This document shows, piece after piece, positions 20,876 to 32,175 of a stretch of 64,000 bases of DNA. Positions within the stretch are counted from its first letter, which is position 1. Each line of letters opens with the position of its first letter. Below the pieces are notes generated by a model, which was given only the letters and a program-made list of their open reading frames with translations, made no database searches and had not been told where the DNA came from. The translations under genes were made by a program, and so were the position numbers. The DNA is from Phytophthora quininea (taxonomy: Eukaryota; Oomycota; Peronosporomycetes; Peronosporales; Peronosporaceae): assembly GCA_011947345.1 (NCBI GenBank), contig JAAVTG010000057.1, forward strand, positions 1 through 64,000. The letters run 5' to 3'.

Positions 20876-21824
20876 CTGTCGTGCTCTTCCGTCCCTGTTT
20901 CGCTATCTTCACAAGCTACCCGCACTGCCTTCGAAATGATTTCGTTCGTAACAAGATCCCAGTTAAGCCTCAAGTAGAGGATTGACTCGAGCGTCTTCGC
21001 ACTCATTCGCTTCCGCATATATCCAAGCATGCACTTCACTGCCGAGAACAGTCGTTCCACCTCGACGGAGGTAGCAGGAAGCCAAGACAAATCGATGTAC
21101 TTCGAGCGGTCTTCCTCTCTGGACTTGGATCTCTCTTCGATAGACGCTTTGACTTCCCCAGGTGATCCGCGGCGTCTGATGGTAGGCGCGACTACTGCCT
21201 CGTTTCGCCGTACACCACTCGGACTTGTAGGCCTTGGTGAACGAACACTGGAAGCATAGGTGCGCTTCTTCTTTGAAGTGCCTGGGCGGGTCGATTTAGA
21301 TGTTCTGTGTTTGCGCTTGGTGCTGGGCTCTGTGGAGACACAAGCGCTACCAGAATTAATCGATTCCTCTCCTGTGGAGCGCAAAAGCTGATGGATAGTG
21401 CTGGTTTCTTCTGAAGGCTTGGGAGCAAACGCCGAGCTGATCGCCATCGTTGGTGGAACAGGCTTGCGCGAGTGATTCGAGACGAACGAGGCTGCTGCGA
21501 TAGTAGCGTGGTTAGCGGCGGGGTTCGATGCGGGGCTGTCGTGGAGGTTGAGCAACGGCAGCCGTGGGTTCAAAAGTGTGAGCTGGAGCGCGCCGTTGTC
21601 TAGCAAAAACCTCGCTCGTGTTCTCCCACCTCGAGACCGCAGACGTGGTTATTTATGCCTCTGCCAACTCGTCGAACAAGGCCTCCCAGACACTTCAACG
21701 ACAAGATACACAATTAGATCGATGCACTGCAATTGTTTTCCCAGAAAATTGACATTGTTCCAATATTGATTGTGTCGAGCGTCTCGACAACAATCCATAT
21801 ACAATGGATATTGTCCGATGCCTG
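20752..21824 (-). mobile_element. hAT-type element, copy 1 (non-autonomous)
   Basis: A 1073-base element with short terminal inverted repeats (CAGGGATCG .. CGATGCCTG). The minus strand codes for only the end of a hAT transposase: WLPATSVEVERLFSAVKCML, then RKRMSAKTLESILYLRLNW, the C-terminal hAT dimerisation domain, near 20935-21110. A Ser/Thr/Lys-rich stretch with KRKHRTSKSTRPGTSKKKR precedes it. The BED finger and catalytic core are missing. No clean 8-base duplication flanks this copy (CAACTGTC left, CCAACTCA right). It shares its right flank but not its left flank with copy 2 at 44937-46016. Confidence 0.88.
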
Positions 21825-22019
21825 CCAACTCAGCACTCTGTAGATATCTCAGCTGACTTGCCGTTTCAGTTTCCACAAGATGTTGCGGTTCCTAGTTTTC
21901 GCCGGTACAATCCACGGGATTTCGCACAGTTCGGGAGTTGCGTCGAAAACTATCCCTGCTACAGAAGCCGAGTTTTAATTTGGTCGGGCAAATGTAGTTA
22001 GCTTTGTGAAGCTCCCACA

Positions 22020-22260
22020 TACGAACTCATCTAGCAAAATATCCGAACGAGTTGGAGGGGGATCGGAAAGAATTGCTGCTTTTTTTGGAAAGTGCAAACT
22101 GCTAGTGTTTTCCCACGTCGTGAGGAGATTGCAATATGGCACTCATTCCCGCGAAACGGAGGCCTAGTGTCGCTAATCAGCGAAGTTTTTCAAGGTGCTC
22201 TTCCGATTCATTTACTAGCATGCGGCGGATCTCCATTGCGATTCGTCAACCGCTGGAATG
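22020..22260 (+). mobile_element. LINE 3' remnant
   Basis: Matches 12050-12250 inside the LINE fragment upstream (GGAAAGTGCAAACTGCTA; GAGGAGATTGCAATATGGCA; TTCATTTACTAGCATGCGGCG). Heavily diverged, no usable frame. An identical copy lies at 46212-46452. Confidence 0.75.
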
Positions 22261-22541
22261 AATTGCACCTATCTGAGGGGCTTTCGGGCTCCGGGGACGT
22301 CACAGTGTAACCATCCGCAAACGCCTGGGGCAGATACTAGACGCCGAGGGCACAGACGACGGATACATCGAGAAACGTTCGTCGGCACGGACATTAGAAG
22401 TCGTTAGCGATCTTAGTTAAATGACATCAGTGTGCCTTGCTTTCGAAAGGAAGCGAAACCTCTCTAACAAATCTAGATATCGAGATGATTTTCTGTGGCG
22501 CAATATTTCTACGTTGCACCGCAAGTGCCTCCTCTAGTCTC
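22261..22541. other. Stretch before the Gypsy insertion
   Basis: A short plus frame at about 22312-22421 (TIRKRLGQILDAEGTDDGYI..) looks protein-like but has no start codon or known family. Duplicated at 46453-46732. Confidence 0.4.
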
Positions 22542-22546
22542 TGTTG

Positions 22547-23118
22547 TGTAACACGTAGCGCGGGCGAGGAACGTTGGGGCGAGACGGCGGCGGCGACGAG
22601 TTGGCGGAGACGGCGAACGGCGGAGACTGGCGGTGGCGCAGCTGGAGGAGGCGCCTTGGCACTGGAAGTAGAATTGAGAAGTGAGATTGATCTGGCGGGT
22701 TTATCTTGCTAGCGCGCGTTGGGGAAACGCAAAGGGAAATCCAGTTCCCATCCTAAAGCCTATCAATTCTCTAAGTCCATATGAATCCTAAATCTACCAA
22801 TGAACAGCTCCTAACTGGAAACGTAGCTCGAATCTTGAATCTTCTTGATGCGTCCCATAATCAAGAATCCATCAATAACTGGATTCTTTCAAATCCGTAG
22901 AACTTAAGAGCCAATCAGAATAAAGATTATGGGACGTTCTTGAGACACCTAGAAGGTGTAATCTTGAACTTGAAGCCCTCGACCAATAGGAACGCTTTAT
23001 GTATGTATGTTTACTACCATAAAGATAGCCAGCTATCCAGCATAATCTGGATAGTCTCAAAACGTATTGACGGGGTTGCCGTCTGCAACATGTTGTCGCT
23101 GACGGCAATTCCGTCACA
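22547..23118 (-). repeat. Gypsy 3' LTR
   Basis: Begins TGTAACACGTAG and ends CCGTCACA (plus strand), TG..CA ended. Same length and, by eye, same sequence as 28690-29261. Confidence 0.95.
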
Positions 23119-23120
23119 TG

Positions 23121-26100
23121 ACCTCTCTTCAAGAAGACGCCTATTTCGAAAATGGCTTCGGTCTCTTCTTGGTTCCCCAATAGAGATCAATGAGTCCGGG
23201 AATCTGCGTTAGATTCTCCACGGGCTCCCAGGTGGCCTCTGACTTCGATTCGCCAAGCCACCAAACCTTGTACTGAGGTTTCCCTTGTGCTTGCGATGCC
23301 CAATTACGGCTTCAACGAGTTGTCCCACGGAGCCATCGGCTAACACTACTTTGTTCACCTTCTGCTTACGATTGGTGTCCTTCTTGTACGGTTTTAGTAG
23401 TGATGTGTGAAACACCGGGTGCATCTTCAATCCCTTCGATAATCCCAACTCATAGGAATCCTTCGAGATCTTCTTCAACACTGGAAACGGTCCAATGTAT
23501 CTTGGAGCGAGCTTCTTCGACTGGGTATATCCCTTGTGACGGATGTCCATATTCTTTCCGTCTAACAGCACCATATCGTTGACTTCGAAGTCCTGCACGT
23601 GTCTGTTCTTGTCGTAGTAATGCTTCATACGCTCCTGCGCTTCGCTCATGCGATCTTGTGCAATCTTGAGCAGAGTTTCTTGTCGAAGCAAAAACTCTTG
23701 CGCTGATTTCTCCAACTTCTTAAACTCTGGATCTGCTGCCACATCATCTGGCATGTAGGGTATATATCCTAGATCCGCTTCGAACGGTGACATCCCTATC
23801 GTAGAGTGTATACGTCGATTATAGGCAATTTCTGCCAAGTGGAGATAGTCATCCCAGTCATCTTGGGCTGGACTAACGACACCTCGGAGATAGTCTCCAA
23901 TGAAACGGTTTGTTCTTTCCGTTTGTCCGTCAGTTTGGGGTCGGAATGCAGACGATAATTTGTGCTGCGTTCCCATAGCTGTCATAGTTGCTTGCCAAAA
24001 CTTAGACGTAAACTTGGTGTCTCTATCGGACACAATGGTCTTGGGCATGCCATGGTCTTTGACGTAATTCTTCATGAATACGTTTGCGATTTCCGTAGAA
24101 TCCTCTGTTGTCTTAGTTGCAATGAACTTTGCTCGCTTGGTCAAACGATCAACAATGACCATAATTGAGTTGTATCCTTCTTTAGTCGCTGGGAGAGACA
24201 CGATGAAATCCATGGATATATCGGTCCATCTCCCTCTTGGAACATCCAATGGTTGGAGTAGTCCTGGTGGCTTTGTTTGTCTAGCCTTGTTGCGCTGACA
24301 CATTTCGCACGTGTTGACATAGCGCTGGATGTATTTGGACATTCTTGGCCAATAGTACTTTTCGCGAACAGCCAAATAGGTCTTATAATACCCAGGGTGG
24401 CCAGCTGACACTGAGTCATGGTTTTCACAGATAACGCGATTCTTGAGATCTTCGTCGTCTGGAATGTACAAACGCGGAGCTTCATCTTCGCCTGTCTGAT
24501 AGTACAAGACGCCGTCGTTGATTGAGTAACGTGGCATCGAGACACCTTCATTCAGACGCTTGATGATCCATAGTAGTTCCTTCTTCCTTGAGTACATCTG
24601 CTTAGCTGATTGAGCGACAGTCACCTTTGAGGCAACCATCGTCGCCACAATTTCGCGGTTTTGAGCAGACTCAAGAAGTTCTTTTAGGCTGACTTGAGCG
24701 GCCTTGTGCTCGAAGTCTGGCTTTCTTGATAGCGCATCTGCTACAGTATTGGTTTCTCCAGGAATCCACTTGAATAGTGGCTGGAACTCAGCAAGTTCAT
24801 TGAACCAGCGGGCAATCCTTCGGTTAGTCGTCTTCTGTGTCAGAATCATCTCAATACTCTTGTGGTCGGTTTCGACAGTAAACGGTTTGTCCAATAGATA
24901 GACGCGCCATGTCTTCAGAGCATGCATAATTGCGAGCAGCTCTTGTTCGCGAACTGGGTAATTTAGCTCAGCGGGTTTCATCTTTCGACCAGTAAAAGCA
25001 ATTGGATGTTCCAACCCTCCCTCGTTTTGAAACAAAACTCCCCGATCGCGAAGTTCGAGGCGTCCATCCTGATGCCAAAAGGCTTTGAAAAATCGGGAAG
25101 TTTGAGGACAGGTGGAGACGATAAGCGACGCTTGAGTTCTTCAAAGCATCGTAATTGGTCTTCAGTGAGCTGGATTGGCTCACGAGACCGTTTGCCCTTG
25201 ATACTTTCATGTAAAGGACCTGCAAATTGAGCAAAATCCTTGCAGAATCTGGAGACGTACACAGTTGTCCCCAAGAAGCTTTCCATTTGCTTCTTTGTCT
25301 TTGGAATAGGCCAGTCAGCAATGATCTTGACCTTATCCGGGTCCATACGGACACCGTTGCGCCCAACGAAGTCGCCCAGGCATGGAATTTCATCCACGCA
25401 AAACTGGCATTTGGACAACTTGATGTAGAGCTTCTGCTCTTCACAGCGCTTGAGCACTCGATCCAAAGCCTCGAGGTGCTCAGAGACATCTTCACTTTTA
25501 GTGAACACATAGATGTCGTCGAAGTAGATTCGCATAACGTCACGTAAATCCCGAAAACCTTCTGTAAAAGGCGGTTAAACGTTCCTGGACTACCACTGAG
25601 TCCCATGGGAGTGACGAGGTACTCAAAAAGACCGTCTGGAGTCGAAAACGCTGTAAAGGGTATATCGGATTCCCTTAGCTTGACTTGGTAATATCCCCAG
25701 AGTAGATCCATGCACGAATACCAAAAGCTGCCTGCCATTGCGTCAAAGGTATCTTCCTTCCGCGGCATTGGGATTGCTGGCAAGATTGTCGCTAGATTCA
25801 GCTGACGAAAGTCGTGCACGATACGCCATCCAACTGGCTTCTTCACACAGAATGTTGGTGCACTAAAAGCTGACGTACTTGGTCGTATAATGCCTGCTTG
25901 AACCATTTCTCTGGTCCAGTCTTGTATAATTTGGCGTTGCTCAGGACTTTGGCGCCACTGCTTTACCGAGATTGGCTTGGTTCCGGGTTTCAGCAGAATT
26001 TCATGTTCGATACCTTCACGTACCGGTGGCGTCTCATTAGGAAGTTCCGTGCGGAAAACTGTGTCCGCATACTTGCGCAATACTGGATACGCAGGATTGC

Positions 26101-27835
26101 CCTTGAGAGCCTCCCAACCTTGACTCTTGAAGCGTTCAGCCTTCTCGGAGTCATGGGGATTGATCATGAATACAGCTTCAATGTCCTTGTCCTTTCGAAG
26201 CATTCGAAGAAACTGGTTCGACGAAATGATCTTCGTAGAACCGTGTCGTCCTTGGTGACCGTGATGGCGATAGAAGTTGAAAATCTCGCGACTTTTATCC
26301 AAACGAGAATAGCGTCTTCCAGCTACACGTCTTGCTGGACGTTTGGTCGGACTGGACAGTTTGACTTGAATCGGACTGGCTGTTGTATTGTTGCGAGGTT
26401 TGATTTGCAACGTTTCCCAGTTAATATCTGGGTTCTGCTCACGGAGCCACACCATACCTAGTACGACGTCTTTCTTCTCCGGAACAGGCATAACTTGGAA
26501 GGTTTTCAACGAAACTGGAAAGCCAGGAATGGCTAAGTTCATGTCAACAGTGCGACGGCGACGATGGACGATTTGATCATATCCTAAGTCGACTTGCATA
26601 AGTTCGTGCTCTGTGACTTCCAGTTCGAGTTTCTTGACCAATTCTTCGGTCACGCCGTTAAGGCTACTTCCATTGTCGATGAAGATAGAGACTTCTTCCT
26701 TCTGATCTTCATTCTTGTACGCTTGAGCTTCGACCTCGAGAATTGCATACACTGATCCGCTCATAAAGCGGTTTGCCTCTTTACTTTTAGGCTTCTTGCA
26801 CTGCGGCGAGATATGTCCCTTCTCCCCACAGTTATTGCACGTAGCTGTCTTCGTCCAGTCGTCCTTCTTACCCTTCTTCTCAGATCGTTTCGCTGATTGC
26901 TGTTTCTGCTTGGGCGGACGAGAACTTGACGCATCCTTTGCTGTAGGTTGCTTGGACGGAGCTCGAGGTGGTTTCCCCGAGTAATGTGCAAACTCGAAGT
27001 TAGAGGCAATTTCTATAGCCTCTTGTAGCGTACCAGGACTTTCTTCCTTGATCTTCTTCGCAGTTTCTTCGCGTAAGCCATTCTGGAAAAAGAAACGCTT
27101 CTCCAGTTCACTGATTTCCAACTCGGTTTGGGACAACAGATCTTGGAATTTGGAGACATACTCATGAATTGTCTCCTTTTGCTTCAAGTGAAACATACGC
27201 TCGCGAAGGTCATATTCAAAGTCCTTAGGCCTGAAGCGCGTACGCAACTGGCTCTTGAACAGTGACCACGTCTTGTGAACATTCACACGCTCACAGTCCG
27301 CTATAAAGGCACGATACCAATTCAACACGGATTTGCCCAGGTTGCTGGATATTAGCGTCACAAAATCTGACGACTCTGCTTCCATTAACTGGCGTTTGTT
27401 GGCGTAGTACTGTTCCGTGGCAAAGATCCATAGCTCAATGTCTTCGCCATACTTTCCCTCATAGACAGGAGGGTCCTTCTTCTTGTGATCACCTCTGGAC
27501 GCGACGAGAAACTCGAAGCGTTCATTCGCCTGCTGCATTTGTGCTTGCATCTGTGCTTGCATTTGTGCTTGATACTGTTGCTGCTGTTGCGTTATATACA
27601 CTAACAACTGCTGCATGGACATCGTGTCCGGTCCCGAAGGAGCTTGGGCAGCAGCAGCGGCTGCAGGGGCTGGCTCAGCCTGATTATTGCGTGTACTTGA
27701 ACGTGTAGCCGGACGGGTAGCCTCAGCGTCACTCGCCGCATTTGCTCTGCTTTGTTGGCGAGGACGAGGGTTCGGTGATGGGTGCTCAGCTCCACGCCCT
27801 CTTCTAGCGGCCATGATAGCTGGACTTCTCAGCAC
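23121..27835 (-). pseudogene. Gypsy gag-pol, three frame breaks
   Basis: The start is at 27835 or, in frame, 27814 (MAARRGRGAEHP). Gag has a Gln-rich coil (QQQQQYQAQMQAQM), a retrotransposon-gag domain (YYANKRQLMEAES, WSLFKSQLRTRFRP) and a CCHC knuckle (CNNCGEKGHISPQC at about 26798-26841). The protease region has IDNGSSLNGV. RT begins WRIVHDFRQLNL, and YFDDIYVFT lies one frame away near 25510-25530 (first break near 25540). RNase H follows after a second break near 25035 (YPVREQELLAIMHALKTW). The integrase has HPGYYKT..CEMC, SMDFIVSLP, IVSDRDTKF and TDGQTERTN. The chromodomain (YKVWWLGESKSEATWEP) is reached only after a third break near 23275. All breaks are one-base changes and could be sequencing errors. 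Confidence 0.93.
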
Positions 27836-28689
27836 TCCTTAAAACTTCTCCAAAAACCCAAACTTTGAGGCCAAAAATTAGAAGAGAACTAACTCAATTC
27901 GTTTTACGCTTTTCTGGGCTAGTCTTGGTCAGCTTTACACGGATCACGCGATTTAGCTTTGCCGCTATGCGGTCTTCACAGTCTAGAAGGCAGTAGTTCG
28001 CTGAGTTTAACAGGCGGTCGACTTGCTGCTCGATCTCAAGGTCCTTAATCCAACAAGTGTCTTTGCGGAACCGAGCGATAATCCTCTTAGTCTTTTGACT
28101 TGGTTGAGGAGATCGAGTTGCAACTCTGCGAACTTTTCCGCCTTTTCCGGGAGGCAGAATAGACTGGTGTCAATTGCAGCAATCGGCTGAGGAGCGGGTT
28201 TTGGCGTAGACGTCGAGGTTACTTTGACGTTCCGCTTGCTCAGCTTAGTGTTGCGTTGACTGTGACCCTTTTGAATCGGGTCATGTACCAGTAGAGGTGA
28301 GGCAAGGAATTACCACCGGGTAGCAAGGGACCGTTTGCTTCTACACCGATGATCCGCGTTAGCAGATACGATGCAGGCGCCCTAGCACTTAACCGACTTC
28401 TGGTGGCAACCCTACGCAGCTAGGGAGCGTGCAGCACGACTGTTCTAGGCGGAGACTAAAGCCCCCTAAGTTATACCAAAAGGCACCACAAGCCACACAG
28501 TGTGTTGTGCGCACGACTCACAAAGAGCGCACCGAGTTTAACAGCACGTTCGCAGCCCAGAGCTTCCCCACGATGTGGCTGGCTCTATTAGCTACAGGTA
28601 AGCTCGCTTCCCACGTATGTGGCCACGAGAAACCTCTTGGTCTTGAACTCTTGCACTTGAACCGAAGCTTGACACGACGAGTGCTACTA
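27836..28689 (-). other. Gypsy 5' leader between gag and 5' LTR
   Basis: About 850 bases of untranslated leader. The base next to the 5' LTR starts TAGTAGCACTCG on the minus strand, the primer-binding-site position, but I cannot match it to a tRNA end with confidence. Confidence 0.6.
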
Positions 28690-29261
28690 TGTAACACGTA
28701 GCGCGGGCGAGGAACGTTGGGGCGAGACGGCGGCGGCGACGAGTTGGCGGAGACGGCGAACGGCGGAGACTGGCGGTGGCGCAGCTGGAGGAGGCGCCTT
28801 GGCACTGGAAGTAGAATTGAGAAGTGAGATTGATCTGGCGGGTTTATCTTGCTAGCGCGCGTTGGGGAAACGCAAAGGGAAATCCAGTTCCCATCCTAAA
28901 GCCTATCAATTCTCTAAGTCCATATGAATCCTAAATCTACCAATGAACAGCTCCTAACTGGAAACGTAGCTCGAATCTTGAATCTTCTTGATGCGTCCCA
29001 TAATCAAGAATCCATCAATAACTGGATTCTTTCAAATCCGTAGAACTTAAGAGCCAATCAGAATAAAGATTATGGGACGTTCTTGAGACACCTAGAAGGT
29101 GTAATCTTGAACTTGAAGCCCTCGACCAATAGGAACGCTTTATGTATGTATGTTTACTACCATAAAGATAGCCAGCTATCCAGCATAATCTGGATAGTCT
29201 CAAAACGTATTGACGGGGTTGCCGTCTGCAACATGTTGTCGCTGACGGCAATTCCGTCACA
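28690..29261 (-). repeat. Gypsy 5' LTR
   Basis: The second 572-base LTR, ending CCGTCACA next to TGTTG. It contains the element's promoter for minus-strand transcription. Confidence 0.95.
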
Positions 29262-29406
29262 TGTTGCTACCCTTTTCGGCAAAACAGTATATCGGTGTCC
29301 GCAGATTTCTTCCTGGGATCTCGCCTGGGCAACCTTGACTGCTTCTTGTGCGGACTGAATTGTTGGTATGTGAGAAGCTGTCATCGCATCCGTTTAGGCC
29401 TTCGAA

Positions 29407-29676
29407 ATGGCCTTGCCGCCTCGAATGCATCATGCTCCAGAGTTTCGAAAAGTTCAGGCAAAAACTACGTCGTCTTCAGTGGTATCGTCACTTCTGCGCT
29501 TAGTCAAAAACTATTCGACTGCAGGACCCGAAAGTGATGAAGAAACCTTGGCCACGGTAGCATGTCAACAGGACGGTGAAAGTGACCAGATTGAAGTCGT
29601 ACTGGGCGCGTGGTTGTCGGAGAACGGCGGTCAGCCGTCCGTTGACGAAGTCGCTTGCGTGAGTATCAGTAATTGA
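29407..29676 (+). CDS. Hypothetical frame in the duplication, copy 1
   Basis: An 89-residue frame, MALPPRMHHAPEF.. then YSTAGPESDEETLATVACQQ and a polar tail. It is unchanged in the second duplication copy (46878-47147), which says little because the whole region is near-identical. No signal peptide or known motif. An antisense frame covers part of it. Could be a gene fragment. Confidence 0.25.
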   Translation: MALPPRMHHAPEFRKVQAKTTSSSVVSSLLRLVKNYSTAGPESDEETLATVACQQDGESDQIEVVLGAWLSENGGQPSVDEVACVSISN

Positions 29677-30100
29677 TGTGCTACAGCGTACCGCATCAAC
29701 GCTCCTTGCTGGAAGTTTATCTTCAAGATAGGTCGCTAAGAACACCTTAATAAGCAGCTTTTGAAGCACGACGCATAATTTGATCGTAGATCAACAAACA
29801 GTCAAACCTTCTTGTGTGCTTAGGCTACGCAAAACTGTCAGAGACGACGAGATAAGAGTTTGAGAGCTATTGTCGAACACTCCTCACGCCTAGCTGTCGA
29901 AACCAAAGTACACATTTTATCTTGCAGATATGCAGTATCAAGTCGCAGGCTCCTGTCGCCACGCCGACGAGCCTGCAGTGCGATCTGCGTGTGCACTCCG
30001 AACGGCATTGATACTAATACTTGATCGGCATTGTTGACGTGGCACTATTAACGTATCACCGCGTAAGCAACGTCACAGGACTAGAAGGGTTAAAGCTCGT

Positions 30101-30118
30101 GCTCACTACGAATTCACT
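30101..30118 (+). promoter_or_regulatory. Inr-like core promoter
   Basis: GCTCACTACGAATTCACT resembles the Inr-FPR layout and lies about 50-65 bases before the ATG at 30169. Repeated at 47572-47588. Confidence 0.55.
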
Positions 30119-30168
30119 TCCCAACCCAACTTACCAAGCAGCAACGCAGCCGACCAAGCATCGACAAC

Positions 30169-30399
30169 ATGAAGATCATTCCGTGCCTCCTCCTCGCCGG
30201 ACTTCTGGTCCTAACCCAAGTGGATGCTGCACAAGATGCTAGCATAGGCTATGGTGCAATGCAGGGCCCACCGACATCAAATGCCGAAAACTATAGTGAG
30301 GTTCGAGAAGTCGCCAACCTCGATATCGCCTCATCCTCTCCACCAGAACCATACCAAGCTGATTCCCACGCAGTAAATTTCTTGCCAGCAAAGAGTTGA
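30169..30399 (+). pseudogene. Small secreted protein, C-terminus cut by a LINE tail
   Basis: A 76-residue frame with a clean signal peptide (MKIIPCLLLAGLLVLTQVDA, cleavage before AQDAS). The mature part is short and polar with Pro/Ser-rich SSSPPEPYQ. No RXLR, Cys pattern or other family mark is seen. At 30396 a LINE 3' fragment begins and supplies the stop. If the insert and one copy of its 14-base duplication are ignored, the frame runs on for a further basic and Asn-rich stretch. The duplicate at 47640-47876 has one extra A in a run of As and ends differently. A secreted effector candidate, probably damaged. Confidence 0.6.
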
Positions 30400-30532
30400 G
30401 TTGAAATGATTTGATTAACTAGTTAGTGGATTCTCTCGTCTGGAAGGTGTAGCTTGGACAATCTATCTAATCAAGAATCCATTCGCAGAATTCAGCTAAA
30501 CTCGCGGGATCCAAATACTCTGCGGCTGTTCT
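30396..30532 (-). mobile_element. LINE 3'-tail insertion
   Basis: 137 bases matching, in reverse, the 3' end of the LINE at 12310-12448 (TTGAGTTGAAATGATTTG; GGATTCTCTCGTCTGGAAGG). Flanked by a perfect 14-base duplication, TTGCCAGCAAAGAG, at 30382-30395 and 30533-30546. The same insertion is at 47868-48004, so it predates the segmental duplication. Confidence 0.93.
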
Positions 30533-30546
30533 TTGCCAGCAAAGAG

Positions 30547-31069
30547 GAAACACGAGGCACAAGTTCCGAGGAGAGAACGGAATGTTCGACACAAGACACA
30601 TCTAGAGAACCAGAACAACACAAACTCCTACTTTTAAAAGGTTTTGCTTGGGAGACACATTGTAGTTTTTTTCTTCTTCTTTTCGTAAAGTACTTTACTG
30701 CAAGGACCTTTAGGGACTGCTGAGACCTCCAGATAACACCGGATAGAGAACCCAGAGCGCGGTTGGTGAAGAGGACAGCATCAATCGCGATTATTCTCTT
30801 TAGACACAATGGTAGAAGGTCACGGTAGGATTATTTACGTGCCATATGCCATAGCAAAAAAGCACTTTACCGTACGATCGTTTAGGTGTACTAATGACTA
30901 CTAGCAAGTCAATTTGTCTAGCCCATCGATTGACAGCTTGCTGATCCAGCTGGGGAGTCTGGGGTTCGCCCTTCGGATTTTTTCTTTTTTGTTTGTTTCT
31001 CTCCTAGACTGCGTGCTAACCGCCCGTTAACTATTTGGTTTATCCTCCAAAAGCTGCCCCTCCATCTTC
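30547..31069. other. 3' flank of the secreted protein gene
   Basis: Holds the remaining coding tail of the secreted protein up to about 30640, then a T-rich run (TTTTTTTCTTCTTCTTTT) and non-coding sequence. Confidence 0.5.
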
Positions 31070-31074
31070 ATATA

Positions 31075-31425
31075 TGTCGCGAGAACAGCTATCCAATGGC
31101 AGATAGCACGTTAAAAGCCATCACACGTGGCTTCGGTGATGCTAAGGCTCGTATCGATATCGTATCGGCAAGGTTTGACCGAAGAACCTGTTGCAGTTGT
31201 CGACCAAATGCTTTCAAGCAGCCACAAAAATGCATATGGAGTAGTTGTTCAACTAGTCGTAGACGGAAGAGTAGCCGAGTAACAACTACCAGTTCTCAAT
31301 TTACCAACCAACAACAACAATCGCACTGCCAAGTCGAACGTCGACGGCCCAACCCGCCCGAGTCCTTCAGTGCCAGCCAGCTTCCTAAGTGCTACCAAAC
31401 CAATAGAGCAAGCTCTATTGCGACA
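31075..31425 (+). repeat. Solo LTR with ATATA duplication
   Basis: A 351-base copy of the LTR at 153-502 in the opposite orientation (TGTCGCGAGAACAGC .. TATTGCGACA). Perfect ATATA duplications lie at 31070-31074 and 31426-31430. No internal region. The same solo LTR is at 48547-48897. Confidence 0.95.
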
Positions 31426-31606
31426 ATATAGCATGTAGCTTCAAACCAATTTTCCACGCTAATTGCTAAGGATAACTACGACCATGCTAGATATTGAGCA
31501 ATTCCTACCCGTACGCTGAACAAAAAATAACGAGTTTGCCATCATAACCAACAAAATGCTACATAATGCAAAAGCTGGCTAGCTCATTGAAACCTCACAG
31601 AAGTGC

Positions 31607-32119
31607 CTATTCAGTCTTCGCAGCAGCTTCGGCAGCCTTAGCCCACGCACTTCCGTGGACCGCCTTGTACGTTTTCCTGAAATTATGATTCTTGCTCTCC
31701 TTGGCGCGGTCGCCGAGCTTGGTCAGACCCAAATTGCCCTCCAGTTACTTGGCTTTTTAATCCACTTGGCAAACATCTTCATCTCCTTGGCATTCGCCTT
31801 GGCAGCTTTCGTCGATTCCTGCGCGGACTTTTCGCCGCCAGGTGACCAGCTTTAGCTGCTTCCTTTGGAGCTTTTGCAGCAGCTTTATCGGGCTTCATTC
31901 CCCAGAGCTTGAAGTGGTTCGGACCTAGAACGCGTTCTTCATCGTCTTCATTGATGGTGTCGTCACTGTCAGATTTCATCCCTTCTTGACGAAGTATGCG
32001 CTTCGTGGGAAGTTCGTCGATTATAGTAATCGAGAGTCCTGAAGAATTTTTGACACCGCATCGCCGACGATAGACAGCAGGACAGCGAAAGCGACAGGAA
32101 TGAGGCTGTTCAGACGCAT
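31607..32119 (-). pseudogene. RXLR-dEER effector pseudogene, copy 1
   Basis: Starts MRLNSLIPVAFAVLLSIVGD, a good signal peptide, then runs into a stop at about 32040. In another frame KRILR (RILR, RXLR) precedes a polar stretch and DDEERVLG (dEER) with NHFKLWGMK near 31905. Further frame changes lead to a Lys/Ala-rich part, a W-type segment (KMFAKWIKK..NW) near 31755-31785 and a C-terminal LGDRAKESKNHNFRKTY, ending with the stop at 31607-31609. Related C-terminal pieces are at 42128 and 56371. The core promoter is intact. At least three breaks, the same in both duplication copies, so most decay predates the duplication. Confidence 0.85.
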
Positions 32120-32157
32120 GGTTTTCGGAGATTCTTGGTTAGCTGTTAATTGGCGAA

Positions 32158-32175
32158 GCGAATTGGGAAATGAGC
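32158..32175 (-). promoter_or_regulatory. Inr-FPR core promoter
   Basis: The minus strand reads GCTCATTTCCCAATTCGC, a textbook match about 40-55 bases before the ATG at 32119. Confidence 0.75.

Larger units (their letters stand above)
22547..29261 (-). mobile_element. Full-length Gypsy retrotransposon with matching LTRs
   Basis: A 6715-base element read on the minus strand, bounded by two 572-base LTRs that look identical and by the 5-base duplication TGTTG (22542-22546 and 29262-29266). The empty site with a single TGTTG survives in the other duplication copy at 46733-46737. A purine tract (GAAGAGAGG, minus strand) adjoins the left LTR. The internal gag-pol frame is broken in three places, so the element looks recently inserted but not autonomous as sequenced. 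Confidence 0.96.

Noticed and set aside
20744..21832. Target duplication for hAT copy 1
   Set aside because: CAACTGTC on the left and CCAACTCA on the right share only a shifted CAACT; not accepted as a duplication.
23400..26576. Plus-strand frames of 60-187 residues across the Gypsy
   Set aside because: Antisense of clear gag-pol coding sequence.
31096..31431. Open frame of 111 residues (also at 48568-48903)
   Set aside because: It lies wholly inside a solo LTR with a perfect target duplication.
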